A DNA stretch of 64,000 nucleotides from JBCBRD01 sp039819785 (GCA_039819785.1 JBCBRH010000004.1:62001-126000); one strand, 5' to 3'; shown: positions 44,360-53,941, counted from the stretch's first letter. Translations and numbers: made by a program. Notes: generated by a model from the sequence alone, not told the origin.

Positions 44360-46558
44360 ATGTTCGACATCCATCGCGTTGAAATCGACTGGGGCGGCCG
44401 CAAGCTGAAACTGGAAACGGGCCACATTGCCCGCCAGGCTGACGCTGCGGTTTACGCGCAATATGGCGAAACGAGCGTCCTGGCGACCGTCGTTGCCGCC
44501 CGCTCTGCAAGGCCGGGTCAGGACTTTTTCCCGCTGACCGTCAACTATCAGGAAAAGACGTATGCCGCCGGTAAAATCCCAGGCGGCTTTTTCAAGCGTG
44601 AAGGACGTCCGTCCGAAAAAGAAACGCTAACGTCGCGCCTGATTGACCGACCGATCCGCCCACTGTTCGTTGAAGGCTTCAAGAACGAAGTCCAGGTGGT
44701 CATTACCGTTCTATCCCATGACATGGAAAACGATCCCGACATCGTCGGCATGGTGGCAGCATCCGCAGCATTGACCCTATCGGGCGTGCCCTTCCTAGGA
44801 CCTATCGGTGCCGCCCGCGTCGGCCTCGTGAATGACGAACTGGTCCTAAACCCGCTTCTCGACGAGATGACGGACACCACGTTGGACCTGATCATTGCCG
44901 GAACGCAGGACGCCGTGATGATGGTCGAATCCGAAGCCAAGGAACTGGGCGAGACCCAGATGCTCGAAGCCGTCATGTTCGGCCACAAGCACTTCCAGCC
45001 CGTCATCGACGCCATCATCAAGCTGGCCGAAACGGCTGCCAAAGAACCCTGGGACATCCAACTCCCTGACAAGAAGAAATACGTCAGCGAGGTCCGCGCG
45101 ATCGCCGCCGACGCGCTGACCGAGGCCTTCAAAACGCCTGAGAAAATGAAGCGCAACGACATGGTTGCTGCCGTGAAGGCCAAAGTCTTCGAAGAGGTCA
45201 AGCTTCCAGAAGGCGAAGAGGATACTGAAAAGGTGCTCCTCGCAGATAGCTTCAAAGCAGTCGAAATGGAGATTATGCGCGGCTCCGTCGTCAAGACCGG
45301 CAACCGCATCGACGGCCGCGACCTCAAGACCGTCCGCACCATCGTTTCGGAAGTCGACGTCCTGCCACGCACACACGGTTCAGCCCTGTTCACACGCGGT
45401 GAAACCCAGGCGATTGTGGTCGCCACCCTCGGCACCGGAGATGATGAGCAATTCATCGACAGCTTGGAAGGGACGAAAAAAGAGCGCTTCATGCTCCACT
45501 ACAACTTCCCGCCGTACTCCGTCGGGGAAACCGGCCGCATGGGGTCGCCTGGCCGCCGGGAGATCGGACATGGTAAGCTGGCCTGGCGCGCACTCCACCC
45601 GTTGATGCCGGATGCAGACGCATTCCCGTACACGGTCCGCGTCGTCTCCGAGATCACTGAATCCAACGGCTCCTCTTCCATGGCGACAGTTTGCGGAACG
45701 TCGCTCGCTTTGATGGATGCCGGCGTGCCACTCAAGGCACCTGTCGCCGGGATCGCGATGGGTCTGATTAAGGAGGGCGAAGACTACGCTGTCCTGTCCG
45801 ATATCCTGGGTGACGAAGACCACTTGGGCGATATGGACTTCAAAGTGGCCGGCACCGAAAACGGCGTCACATCTCTGCAAATGGACATCAAAATCACCGG
45901 GATCACTGAAGAGATCATGCGCATTGCGCTCGATCAGGCCAAGGACGGCCGTCTTCACATCCTCGACGAGATGTCGAAAGCTCTGACTGGTGCCCGCGAC
46001 GACATCGGTGAACACGCGCCCCGCATCGAAACAATCCAGATCCCGACCGACAAGATCCGTGAAGTGATTGGCTCGGGCGGCTCCGTCATCCGTTCCATCG
46101 TGGAAGAGTCCGGTGCCAAGGTCGATATCAACGACGATGGCATCGTCAAGGTGGCAGCACCCAAGAAAGAGTCCATCGACAAAGCCATGTCGATGATCAA
46201 GGCGATCACCTCCGAACCTGAAGTTGGCGAAATTTACAAAGGTAAGATCGTCAAGATCATGGACTTCGGCGCCTTCGTGAACTTTTTCGGACCCAAGGAC
46301 GGACTGGTGCATATCTCGCAACTGACCCAGGGACGTCCTCAGACGGTGGGTGAAGTTGTTAAGGAAGGCCAGGAAGTCTTCGTCAAGCTGCTGGGCTTCG
46401 ATGACCGCGGCAAGACAAAGCTGTCCATGAAAATGGTCGACCAGGAGACCGGAACCGAAATCGAAGGCATGGCGGACGCTGCCGGCTCTGAGAATGGCGG
46501 TGAACGTCGCGAGCGCCGTGATCGCCGGCCACCACGTCGTGACCGCGAAGCCAGCTGA
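44360..46558 (+). CDS. pnp: Polyribonucleotide nucleotidyltransferase (PNPase)
   Basis: 732 residues. Two RNase PH domains (GKLKLETGHIARQADAAVYA region and the active core near FPPYSVGETGRMGSPGRREI), then KH (IREVIGSGGSVIRSIVEESG) and S1 (GEIYKGKIVKIMDFGAFVNF), with an Arg-rich tail. It degrades RNA from the 3' end by phosphorolysis. ATG 44360 follows a run of purines. A perfect 14-bp terminator hairpin comes 26 bp after the stop. Confidence 0.97.
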   Translation: MFDIHRVEIDWGGRKLKLETGHIARQADAAVYAQYGETSVLATVVAARSARPGQDFFPLTVNYQEKTYAAGKIPGGFFKREGRPSEKETLTSRLIDRPIRPLFVEGFKNEVQVVITVLSHDMENDPDIVGMVAASAALTLSGVPFLGPIGAARVGLVNDELVLNPLLDEMTDTTLDLIIAGTQDAVMMVESEAKELGETQMLEAVMFGHKHFQPVIDAIIKLAETAAKEPWDIQLPDKKKYVSEVRAIAADALTEAFKTPEKMKRNDMVAAVKAKVFEEVKLPEGEEDTEKVLLADSFKAVEMEIMRGSVVKTGNRIDGRDLKTVRTIVSEVDVLPRTHGSALFTRGETQAIVVATLGTGDDEQFIDSLEGTKKERFMLHYNFPPYSVGETGRMGSPGRREIGHGKLAWRALHPLMPDADAFPYTVRVVSEITESNGSSSMATVCGTSLALMDAGVPLKAPVAGIAMGLIKEGEDYAVLSDILGDEDHLGDMDFKVAGTENGVTSLQMDIKITGITEEIMRIALDQAKDGRLHILDEMSKALTGARDDIGEHAPRIETIQIPTDKIREVIGSGGSVIRSIVEESGAKVDINDDGIVKVAAPKKESIDKAMSMIKAITSEPEVGEIYKGKIVKIMDFGAFVNFFGPKDGLVHISQLTQGRPQTVGEVVKEGQEVFVKLLGFDDRGKTKLSMKMVDQETGTEIEGMADAAGSENGGERRERRDRRPPRRDREAS

Positions 46559-46584
46559 TATCGGTTTGCGAACCAATCCGTAAA

Positions 46585-46622
46585 AAAGCCCGCGCAACAT
46601 GCAGTTGCGCGGGCTTTCTTTT
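46585..46622 (+). terminator. Intrinsic terminator after pnp
   Basis: AAAGCCCGCGCAAC (46585-46598) and GTTGCGCGGGCTTT (46604-46617) form a perfect 14-bp stem with a 5-nt loop, flanked by A and T runs. It can act in both directions and also serves the converging gene at 46667. Confidence 0.93.
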
Positions 46623-46666
46623 CAGTCGCTGCAGCCGAGAACGCGTCTGATCAACCAACGAAACAG

Positions 46667-47431
46667 TTACTGACCGCAATCAACCTCGATCTCAAACGCC
46701 CAGATGTTGTTGGCTTCGTCTTCCTCGGCGATCAGGTTATACGGATCGACCACGGCATAGACGGTGACTGTGGTCAGCCCCTGAGCCCCGGTATTCAAAC
46801 CGATGCTATCCACGGAGATCCCTGCCTTCTGGAACAGGTTCTGCTCCTGAGTGTCAGTCAGTGTCCCTGTCGCGACCGCACCAATGTCGCGCTGATAATC
46901 ACGGATGGCACTCCGCGTATTCCGTCCGATGATCCCATCGATGCCGCCAGGATCAAACCCGATCTTGTCCAGCGCCCGCTGAATAGCCAGGCCACGTGAA
47001 CGGCCAGCCAACGCGATGTTTGTCGTGAAGGACTGCTGAACTTCGCTGATGCTTGGCCGCCCGAACGTCCGGCCCTTCTTCAAAATGCCGGCACCCAACT
47101 CAAATTCCACACCTTCCTGGTCGAAGGGGTCGAGCTTTTCCCGCTCTGTCCGCTTGTCGATCATATCGATGTTTTCAGGAACATAGACAGCCAGCATGGA
47201 GCGGGCGAAGCGCTGTGTGACGCCAAGCGCGGCGGCATCTTCACCCTGGTTTTTGATGGCAATTCGGCCACTCACGAGTGGTGCGCTTGTCTCACAGCTG
47301 CCGGCCCGAATGGTCGAGTCGGCGCGGTTGATCACCAAATCAGCTGCCGAAAAGGCAACGGTCGGTGCGGCCGCACCGAAAGCCACCAGCGTTCCGGCGG
47401 CAAGAGTGCGCAGTCCAATTATCCCAGACAT
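46667..47431 (-). CDS. Exported protein: CARDB-like fold interrupted by a peptidoglycan-binding domain
   Basis: 254 residues. A hydrophobic N-terminus (residues 5-30, TLAAGTLVAFGAAAPTVAFS) is a likely signal peptide. Residues 31-120 start DLVINRAD and contain IAIKNQGEDAA, like the first strands of a CARDB adhesion domain. Residues 148-196 (LAIQRALDKIGFDPGGIDG) are a PG_binding_1 domain. Residues 218-252 resume with VYAVVDPYNLIAEEDEANN, the classic CARDB ending. Cys46 and Cys252 could bridge the halves. GGGGAG precedes ATG 47429-47431. It probably binds cell wall in the periplasm; role unknown. Confidence 0.75.
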   Translation of the reverse strand: MSGIIGLRTLAAGTLVAFGAAAPTVAFSAADLVINRADSTIRAGSCETSAPLVSGRIAIKNQGEDAAALGVTQRFARSMLAVYVPENIDMIDKRTEREKLDPFDQEGVEFELGAGILKKGRTFGRPSISEVQQSFTTNIALAGRSRGLAIQRALDKIGFDPGGIDGIIGRNTRSAIRDYQRDIGAVATGTLTDTQEQNLFQKAGISVDSIGLNTGAQGLTTVTVYAVVDPYNLIAEEDEANNIWAFEIEVDCGQ

Positions 47432-47828
47432 ATGTATTGGCTCCCCGTTGAAAAGGCCGTTGCAACCGACCCGTAACACCCCAAAAAACTCGGCCAAATG
47501 GGGCGGATCGGCTTCGCGCCTTCAACACTTCAATTTGCCTATCTTCCTGAATTCACGAACGTAAATTTCAATCAGGATGCGAAAGCGACGAAGAACGCGT
47601 GCCACACAGACCTCCCATCTGCAACACTTGATCTGCATGCAAAGGATTACCGAATGCGACTGCAGCTTTTTTGAAACAGAAAGAAGACGTGCGTCATCAA
47701 TAGCTTCCCGGAGTTTAACTCAGATTCGTTGCAACGCACGCTGGCTAACCACTGAGCGCACAACAAAACACACAAAGCCTGGGGAGGGGGCGAGGGATGA
47801 ATATCGTTCAAATTGTCCGTATGCCGGC
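47432..47828. other. Intergenic region between the CARDB/PG-binding gene and the copper ATPase 3' end
   Basis: 397 bp upstream of the minus-strand gene at 47431 and downstream of the ATPase gene. It must hold the promoter of the former. A 47-codon plus-strand frame (47797-47940) has a purine-rich GGGGAGGGGGCGAGGG lead but runs mainly antisense to the ATPase 3' end and has no recognisable product. No terminator hairpin was noticed. Confidence 0.4.
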
Positions 47829-50333
47829 CTACAGCGACACCCGGTTCAGCCGCAAAGCATTCAAAATCACGGACACCGAAGACAGGCTCATGGCTGCGGC
47901 TGCAAACATGGGAGACAGCAAAATCCCAAACGACGGGTAAAGCACGCCGGCCGCAACCGGGATAAGCAGCGCGTTGTACAAAAACGCAAACGCCAAATTC
48001 CAGCGAATGTTATCCACGGTTGCCATTGAAAGACGATGCGCCCGAACCAGTGCGGCTAGGTCGCCCTTCGGCAGCGTGATCCCAGCACTCTCAATCGCAA
48101 CGTCGGCACCCGTTCCCATCGCGATGCTGGCATCTGCTGTCGCCAGTGCGGGTGCATCGTTGATCCCATCGCCCGCAAAAGCAACCTTCTCACCCCGGGT
48201 CTTCATTTCGGAAATCAGTCGGGATTTCTCCTCCGGTAACAGCTCGGCGTGAACACGAAAAATCCCAAGCTCCCGGGCAATCGTCTGGGCTGTAGCGCGC
48301 CGGTCACCCGTCGCCATCACAAGATCGAGCCCCTGCGTACGCAACTGAGCCACCGCGCGCGCCGCACCGTTTTTGATGGTATCGGAAATGGCAAGAAGCC
48401 CAGCAATCCGACCATCCACCAGGATAATCAGCGGTGACTTGGCTTGGCGCTCATACTCGGCAAAGTGCGCTTCCAGGTCATCGAGGGCCAGATGGTCGTC
48501 CCGCGCCTCAAACCCGGTCGAGCGCAGCAGCGCGGCATTCCCGACCTGCACGCTCTGCCCCAGGACTGTGCCGATCACGCCTTGCCCTGGAACCGAACGA
48601 AACGCACTGACAGGCGAGAGTGTGATGCCTCTGGATTCTGCGGCTTCCAACAGGGCATGCGCCACCGGGTGCTCACTTTGCGCCTCGACACTGGCAGCCA
48701 GACGGAGAATGTCGTCTTCATCGCGACCTGAGAAACTGGCCACATCCGTGACCTTCGGGCGCCCCTCGGTCAAAGTTCCGGTCTTGTCGAGGACAAGTGT
48801 ATCAGCTTCGCTAAAGGCCTGCAGCGCGCTGGCTGAGCGAATAAGAACCCCTTCGCGCGCCCCCCGCCCCGTTGCAACCATGACGGACATTGGCGTTGCC
48901 AGACCCAACGCACACGGGCACGCAATAATCAAAACGCTGACCGCTGCCAAAACCGCATACCCAAGCGAACCTGGAGGTCCGAGCGTCAGCCAAAGCACAA
49001 ACGCGCTTGCCGCGATCACCAGCACGGCTGGAACGAAATACCGCGCCACCTGATCAGCCAGGTTCTGCAATGGCAGGCGTGAGCGTTGGGCTTCCCCTAC
49101 GAGCGCGATAATCCGCGCCAGCGCAGTCTCCGCGCCGACCCGCTCCACCAGAACGGTAAGGCTGCCCGATCCATTCAGACTGCCGCCGGTGACAACATCA
49201 CCTTTGACCTTGGGTACAGGAAGCGGTTCACCGGTCAGCAAGGCTTCATCCACGTAGGATTGACCGTCCACGACAGTCCCATCGATCGGGACCCGGGCAC
49301 CAGGCTTGACCAGAACGTGCTCAAGGACTTGAAGCTGAGAAACAGCAACCGTCGACTGTGTTCCATCGGAGGCCAATCGGATTGTCGTTTCCGGCGTCAG
49401 CGCCACAAGCGAGCGCAGTGCATCGCCTGTCCGTGCCCGGGCTGTCAGTTCCAGGATTTGCCCCAGGAGCACCAGGACAAGGATCACGCCAGCCGCTTCG
49501 AAGTAGACCGGAACCGTTCCGTTGGGCTGGACTTGGCTGGCTGGAAACACTCCAGGCACCAACGTTGCGACGACGCTGTAGAGGGCGGCTGCCGAAACCC
49601 CAATGAGGATCAACGTCCACATATTCAGATTGCCGGTCTTGATCGATAAAAGCCCGCGCTCAAGAAATGGCCGTCCGCACCACAAGACAATCGGCAAAGC
49701 CAGAAACAGTTCGACAAATTGCGCAGTCCGTGGACCGAGCCAGCTTTTGATGGGCAGTCCGACCATGTCGCCCATGGCCACCAGCATGAGGGGCACAACC
49801 AACCCCACGCCGATAAGGAACCGGTTCCAGAAATCGTCAAGCTCCGGGTTGCCAGCTGCAGGATCAAGAGGCACCCCCATCGGTTCGAGTGCCATGCCAC
49901 AGACATCACAAACGCCAGGGCCGTCCTGCTCCTGACCGGGACACATCGGACAGCCGAAAGTGGCTCCATCGGGCACTTTTGCGGCGTCTTCAAGATCGCG
50001 TTTGCGGCGCAGTTCAGGGTCCAGGAACCGCTCGGGTTCCTCGGAAAACCGCTCCTGACAACGCGGGTTGCAGAAGTGATAAGTGGTGCCTTCGTGAATT
50101 GCAGTGGGTTTGCCGATCGTCATATCGACCGTCATCCCGCAGACCGGATCGAGCGCCGTCGTTTTGACAGCATTGTCAGCCTGCCCATTCACCTGAGCAT
50201 GGCGACTGGCTTGATCGGCCCGCCCTTGGATGTCTGGCTCGGGTGGGGGCATGATCTGATCGATGGGTTTGATGGGCGGGTGAGAGTTGTTCATATGGTG
50301 GTGAATATACGCATTGAACGCGGCTCTTTCCAT
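47829..50333 (-). CDS. copA: Copper-type P1B ATPase with YHS and heavy-metal-binding N-terminal domains
   Basis: 834 residues. A His/Pro-rich start leads to a YHS domain (LDPVCGMTVD, about residues 60-105) and an HMBD-type domain (GCPMCPGQEQDGPGVCDVCG, 127-147); there is no HMA domain. The ion site is CPC in IACPCALGLATPM, the phosphorylation site DKTGTLTEG, and SEHPVA and GDGINDAPAL are present. YNALLIPVAAGVLYP and the MSLSSVSVILNALRL ending point to Cu(I). It exports copper or loads cuproenzymes. The start is uncertain: ATG 50333, ATG 50294 and ATG 50252 are all possible and none has a clear ribosome site. Confidence 0.9.
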   Translation of the reverse strand: MERAAFNAYIHHHMNNSHPPIKPIDQIMPPPEPDIQGRADQASRHAQVNGQADNAVKTTALDPVCGMTVDMTIGKPTAIHEGTTYHFCNPRCQERFSEEPERFLDPELRRKRDLEDAAKVPDGATFGCPMCPGQEQDGPGVCDVCGMALEPMGVPLDPAAGNPELDDFWNRFLIGVGLVVPLMLVAMGDMVGLPIKSWLGPRTAQFVELFLALPIVLWCGRPFLERGLLSIKTGNLNMWTLILIGVSAAALYSVVATLVPGVFPASQVQPNGTVPVYFEAAGVILVLVLLGQILELTARARTGDALRSLVALTPETTIRLASDGTQSTVAVSQLQVLEHVLVKPGARVPIDGTVVDGQSYVDEALLTGEPLPVPKVKGDVVTGGSLNGSGSLTVLVERVGAETALARIIALVGEAQRSRLPLQNLADQVARYFVPAVLVIAASAFVLWLTLGPPGSLGYAVLAAVSVLIIACPCALGLATPMSVMVATGRGAREGVLIRSASALQAFSEADTLVLDKTGTLTEGRPKVTDVASFSGRDEDDILRLAASVEAQSEHPVAHALLEAAESRGITLSPVSAFRSVPGQGVIGTVLGQSVQVGNAALLRSTGFEARDDHLALDDLEAHFAEYERQAKSPLIILVDGRIAGLLAISDTIKNGAARAVAQLRTQGLDLVMATGDRRATAQTIARELGIFRVHAELLPEEKSRLISEMKTRGEKVAFAGDGINDAPALATADASIAMGTGADVAIESAGITLPKGDLAALVRAHRLSMATVDNIRWNLAFAFLYNALLIPVAAGVLYPSFGILLSPMFAAAAMSLSSVSVILNALRLNRVSL

Positions 50334-50337
50334 ATCG

Positions 50338-50350
50338 GGTCAATTTGACC
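50338..50350. promoter_or_regulatory. Palindrome at the copper ATPase start
   Basis: GGTCAATTTGACC is a perfect 13-bp palindrome ending 5 bp before the furthest upstream start codon. It could be a repressor site; it does not resemble the CueR operator. Function is inference. Confidence 0.35.
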
Positions 50351-50465
50351 ACCGGCACGTCATCATCCTGACGGACGGGCTCCTATGCCGACGGTAATCC
50401 CATACATCTACGGAGGTGACCCGAAAGCACGTTTCTAACGTCGCGTAACGGTCTGCGGATCTCAA

Positions 50466-51356
50466 TCAACGGATCTGGCAACGCGAAAACGAGGGTGCAC
50501 CCGGCCAGAAAATGGAAGCCCTTGCACTGATTTCGCTGGCATCTCCCGTCGTCAGGACCTGAACGCGGGCATGACCGTCCTCGACGCGATCTTGAGCGTA
50601 GTTCGGATGCCGGTCCAGGTAATCGACCATGCTGTCGCTGACAATTTGGGGCTGCGAGAGAATGCGCGTGCCGGCCGGAAGGTGCTGCCGGAAGAGCGCC
50701 TCGACCAGCGGAAAGTGTGTGCACCCTAGGATCGCGCGATCAGGTGCGGCTCCATCCATTTGAACCATCATCGCCTCGACGCTCTCGCGCACCAGTCCGT
50801 CTAGCTCGTCATTGGCCACATCATCCTCGATCGCGCCGGCCAGATGGGCGCAGATCTGTTGGACCACTTGGACGCGCGGACAGCGCTTCCGGATTTCCTC
50901 CACGTAAACACCCGACGTGATGGTGCGTGTGGTCCCAAAAACCGCAATCCGGTCGGTGTTGTACTTTTGCGGATATTGCGGCGTGGTGACGGCCCAGGGG
51001 GTCTGCGTTGCCGCCTCGACCGTGGGCGCCACAATGCCGATGACATTCCGGCCATCCCATCCCGCCCCTGGCAGCCAGTTTTGCTGCAACCGCCGTGCGG
51101 CAACCGCGGTCGCCGTATTGCAACCCAGCAAGACCAGGAGCGCGCCACGTTCGAAAAGTGCCTCCACGCCAAGACGTGTCAGCTCAACCACCTGGTCAGA
51201 TGGGCGGTTTCCGTAAGGTACGTGGGCGTGGTCGCCGAGATAAAGGAAATCGAGGTTGGGGAACCGGTCCTGAAGCGCGCGCAGCACGGTAAGACCACCA
51301 AGACCCGAGTCAAAGATGCCGATCATTGACGCTGTGTCTGAGGCCTCGACGTTCAT
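50466..51356 (-). CDS. murI: Glutamate racemase
   Basis: 296 residues. The N-terminal motif IGIFDSGLGGLTVLRAL carries the conserved Asp/Ser, and the two catalytic cysteines are in LLGCNTATA and ILGCTHFPL. HAHVPYGNRP is also typical. It makes D-glutamate for peptidoglycan. The C-terminal 40 residues are less conserved. Start ATG 51354-51356, with GGAGAG upstream at a slightly long distance; an internal ATG at 51326 fits the core equally well. It lies alone between the copper ATPase and fabI genes. Confidence 0.9.
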   Translation of the reverse strand: MNVEASDTASMIGIFDSGLGGLTVLRALQDRFPNLDFLYLGDHAHVPYGNRPSDQVVELTRLGVEALFERGALLVLLGCNTATAVAARRLQQNWLPGAGWDGRNVIGIVAPTVEAATQTPWAVTTPQYPQKYNTDRIAVFGTTRTITSGVYVEEIRKRCPRVQVVQQICAHLAGAIEDDVANDELDGLVRESVEAMMVQMDGAAPDRAILGCTHFPLVEALFRQHLPAGTRILSQPQIVSDSMVDYLDRHPNYAQDRVEDGHARVQVLTTGDASEISARASIFWPGAPSFSRCQIR

Positions 51357-51490
51357 TCGTCAAGTGATCTCTCCAGCCAGGAAGCGCCGCGAACAACTGC
51401 TATGGAAAAGCGATGGGTTTCAGTGGGTTAAGTTGCCAGAAGGAACGAGCCCCATGGCATATAAAAACATGCCGGGTTTGCATCCGCCGA

Positions 51491-52354
51491 TCACTCGGTA
51501 GCCGGCGGCGCACCTGCGGACTTTTGAAGCTCTTCTTGTTCCTTCAGGGCTTCAAGCGTTGGCATCGATACGGTCGAGTAACCGCAATCCACGAAGTGAA
51601 CTTCGCCCGTAACCGCGCTGCCCATATCTGAAAGCAGGTACAAGGCCCCGCTGCCCACTTCATCCAACGTCGGGGTCCGTCGCAGCGGTGAGTGGTCGCG
51701 CTGATAATTGAAGATTGCCCTGGCATCTGAAACGCCCGCACCCGCAAGTGTCCGCATCGGACCAGCAGACAGCGCATTTACGCGGATACCTTGTTGGCCA
51801 AGGTCTGCGGCCAGATATCGAACGGAGGCTTCAAGGGCGGCCTTTGCCACGCCCATAACGTTGTAAGATGGCACCCACCGGGTTGCGCCGCCGTAAGTGA
51901 GCGTCAGCAACGAGCCGCCATCGGTCATCAGGTCAGCGGCGCGTTTGGAGATCTCAGTGAATGAGAAGCAGGAAATCACCATCGTATTGGTGAAATTCTC
52001 ACGGGACGTGTCGGCATAGCGACCGGCCAATTCGCGCCGGTCTGAAAAGGCCAAAGCGTGCACGACGAAATCCAGCCCGCCCCATTTGTCTTTGATTTCC
52101 GCAAAGACCTTATCGACACTCTCAAGATCTGAAACATCGCAAGAGACAATGATGTCTGATCCAACGGATTCCGCCAACGGAACAGCCCGGCGGCCGAAGG
52201 CGTCGCCCTGATACGTGAACGCAAGCTGCGCCCCCTGTCCCGCCAGAACCCGCGCAATCCCCCAAGCAATCGAGCGATCATTCGCAACGCCCATGATCAG
52301 CCCACGCTTGCCTGCCATCAATGGGCCCGGCTTGGTAATATCAGTCTGTGTCAT
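51491..52354 (-). CDS. fabI: Enoyl-[acyl-carrier-protein] reductase (NADH) FabI
   Basis: 287 residues of short-chain dehydrogenase fold. GVANDRSIAWGIARVLAGQG is the FabI nucleotide motif, FTYQGDAFGRR and the catalytic Y-x6-K in SYNVMGVAKAALE follow. It performs the last reduction of fatty acid elongation. ATG 52352-52354, with GAAGGGAT upstream, starts the protein at MTQTDITKPGPLM; a longer frame has no support. It is downstream of fabB on the same strand, 190 bp away, with room for its own promoter. Confidence 0.95.
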   Translation of the reverse strand: MTQTDITKPGPLMAGKRGLIMGVANDRSIAWGIARVLAGQGAQLAFTYQGDAFGRRAVPLAESVGSDIIVSCDVSDLESVDKVFAEIKDKWGGLDFVVHALAFSDRRELAGRYADTSRENFTNTMVISCFSFTEISKRAADLMTDGGSLLTLTYGGATRWVPSYNVMGVAKAALEASVRYLAADLGQQGIRVNALSAGPMRTLAGAGVSDARAIFNYQRDHSPLRRTPTLDEVGSGALYLLSDMGSAVTGEVHFVDCGYSTVSMPTLEALKEQEELQKSAGAPPATE

Positions 52355-52544
52355 GGCAAATCCCTTCTTTGGGCCCCGGTCTAGAGCGGCATCGCGATTG
52401 GCGCTGTCACCGGGGAAACGTGTGCGGGATGGCGCTCGCGCGTTGGTTTCGAACCATCCAAGTGCTGATCGGGTTGAGGTCAATGAAGTCTGCCGCCGGT
52501 TGGGACGAGCGCAATGCTCATGTCACCGGTCGACGGCAGATCGG

Positions 52545-53777
52545 TTAACCATCAAAACGGCGAAGGATCAAAGTGGCATTCGTCCCACCAAAACCGAAGC
52601 TATTCGACATCACACAGTTAAGGTCGACATCGTCGAGACGTTCGCGCACCAGCGGAATGCCTTCGAATTCAGGATCCAGTTCTTCAATATTGGCGCTTTC
52701 ACAAATAAACCTGTGTTTCATCATCAGAATGGAAAACACAGCTTCCTGAACGCCGATCGCGCCGAGCGAATGCCCTGTTAAAGACTTTGTTGCCGAGATC
52801 TTTGGAATGTTCTCGCCGAACAGGGCGCGCAGAGCTTCGACCTCTTTCTGGTCGCCGACGGGCGTCGCGGTCGCGTGTGGGTTGATGTAATCGATGTCAC
52901 AGCCGATGCCGTTGCCATCGAGCCCGGCCATGGCAACCTGCATGCATCGCTGCGCACCCTCTCCTGAAGGCGCCACCATGTCGTAGCCATCGGACGTCGC
53001 CCCGTATCCGACGATTTCGCAGTAGATGTCGGCCCCTCGCGCCTTGGCATGTTCCAGTTCTTCGAGAACCAGAACCCCGGCGCCACCGGCGATAACAAAG
53101 CCATCCCGGTCCTTGTCGAAGGCACGGCTGGCCCGTTCTGGCGTGTCGTTGAAATTGGACGACATGGCGCCCATGGCATCGAACAGGTTGGAAAGTGTCC
53201 ATTCCAATTCTTCGCACCCGCCGGCGAACATGATGTCCTGCTTGCCCCACTGGATAAGTTCGGCGGCATTGCCGATGCAATGGGCTGACGTCGAACATGC
53301 CGACGAAATGGAGTAATTGGTGCCCTTGATCTGAAACGCGGTCGCCAATGCTGCTGACGGGCCGGAACACATCGCTTTTGGCACCTCGAACGGCCCGATT
53401 TTCTTTGGGCCCTTGTTCAGCGTTGTTTCTGCTGCTTTGACGATGGCGTAGGTAGACGGTCCGCCAGACCCCATAATGATGCCGGTGCGCGGATTGACGA
53501 TCTGGGTCTCGTCGAGGCCAGCGTCCGCAATCGCCTGGTCCATGGCGATATAGTTCCACCCAACACCAGACTCCATGAAGCGGCGGGGTTTACGGGCGAC
53601 CAAATCCTTCCACTCAAGGTCCACCGCCCCATGAACCTGGCACCGGAAACCGAGCTCGGCATACTTTTCAGCGCGCACGATGCCGGATTTGGCGGTTTTG
53701 AGCGACTGGACGACCGCGTCCTGGGAGTTTCCTATTGAGGACACAATCCCCAATCCGGTGACGACGACGCGTCTCAT
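52545..53777 (-). CDS. fabB: 3-oxoacyl-ACP synthase I FabB
   Basis: 410 residues. The active-site Cys is in SACSTSAHCIGNAAELI, the His residues in NPHATATPVGD and KSLTGHSLGAIG. SSIGNSQDAVVQSLK near the N-terminus is typical of KAS I. It elongates unsaturated intermediates made by FabA. ATG 53775-53777 is preceded by GGGAAG at good spacing. It follows fabA on the same strand with 269 bp between them, a gap filled partly by two hairpin repeats. Confidence 0.94.
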   Translation of the reverse strand: MRRVVVTGLGIVSSIGNSQDAVVQSLKTAKSGIVRAEKYAELGFRCQVHGAVDLEWKDLVARKPRRFMESGVGWNYIAMDQAIADAGLDETQIVNPRTGIIMGSGGPSTYAIVKAAETTLNKGPKKIGPFEVPKAMCSGPSAALATAFQIKGTNYSISSACSTSAHCIGNAAELIQWGKQDIMFAGGCEELEWTLSNLFDAMGAMSSNFNDTPERASRAFDKDRDGFVIAGGAGVLVLEELEHAKARGADIYCEIVGYGATSDGYDMVAPSGEGAQRCMQVAMAGLDGNGIGCDIDYINPHATATPVGDQKEVEALRALFGENIPKISATKSLTGHSLGAIGVQEAVFSILMMKHRFICESANIEELDPEFEGIPLVRERLDDVDLNCVMSNSFGFGGTNATLILRRFDG

Positions 53778-53885
53778 TGAGTTCTTCCCTTTCATCGCAC
53801 CGGTCAACGAGTGCTCTTCAGGCGGTATTGGCGGAAATCATCCACATGAACGTTCGCGGATGCTGGGCGGGTTGCCCTATCTAAA

Positions 53886-53928
53886 GTGCTTCCGAAAAAG
53901 TGTGAAACGGTTTTTCGATGAGAAGCAC
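53886..53928. repeat. 43-bp hairpin repeat, copy a (fabA-fabB spacer)
   Basis: Ends GTGCTTC and GAAGCAC pair over 7 bp. Inside, CGAAAAA and TTTTTCG pair over another 7 bp around gtgtgaaacgg. Copy b lies 13 bp to the right, in the same orientation. Confidence 0.9.
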
Positions 53929-53941
53929 GCCCAACAGCCAC

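Noticed and set aside
45380..46600. 406-codon minus-strand frame antisense to pnp
   Set aside because: Entirely opposite PNPase coding sequence, with no recognisable motif; typical shadow frame in GC-rich DNA.
47797..47940. 47-codon plus-strand frame after a very purine-rich stretch
   Set aside because: The lead resembles a ribosome site, but the frame runs mostly antisense to the copper ATPase 3' end and no family is recognisable.
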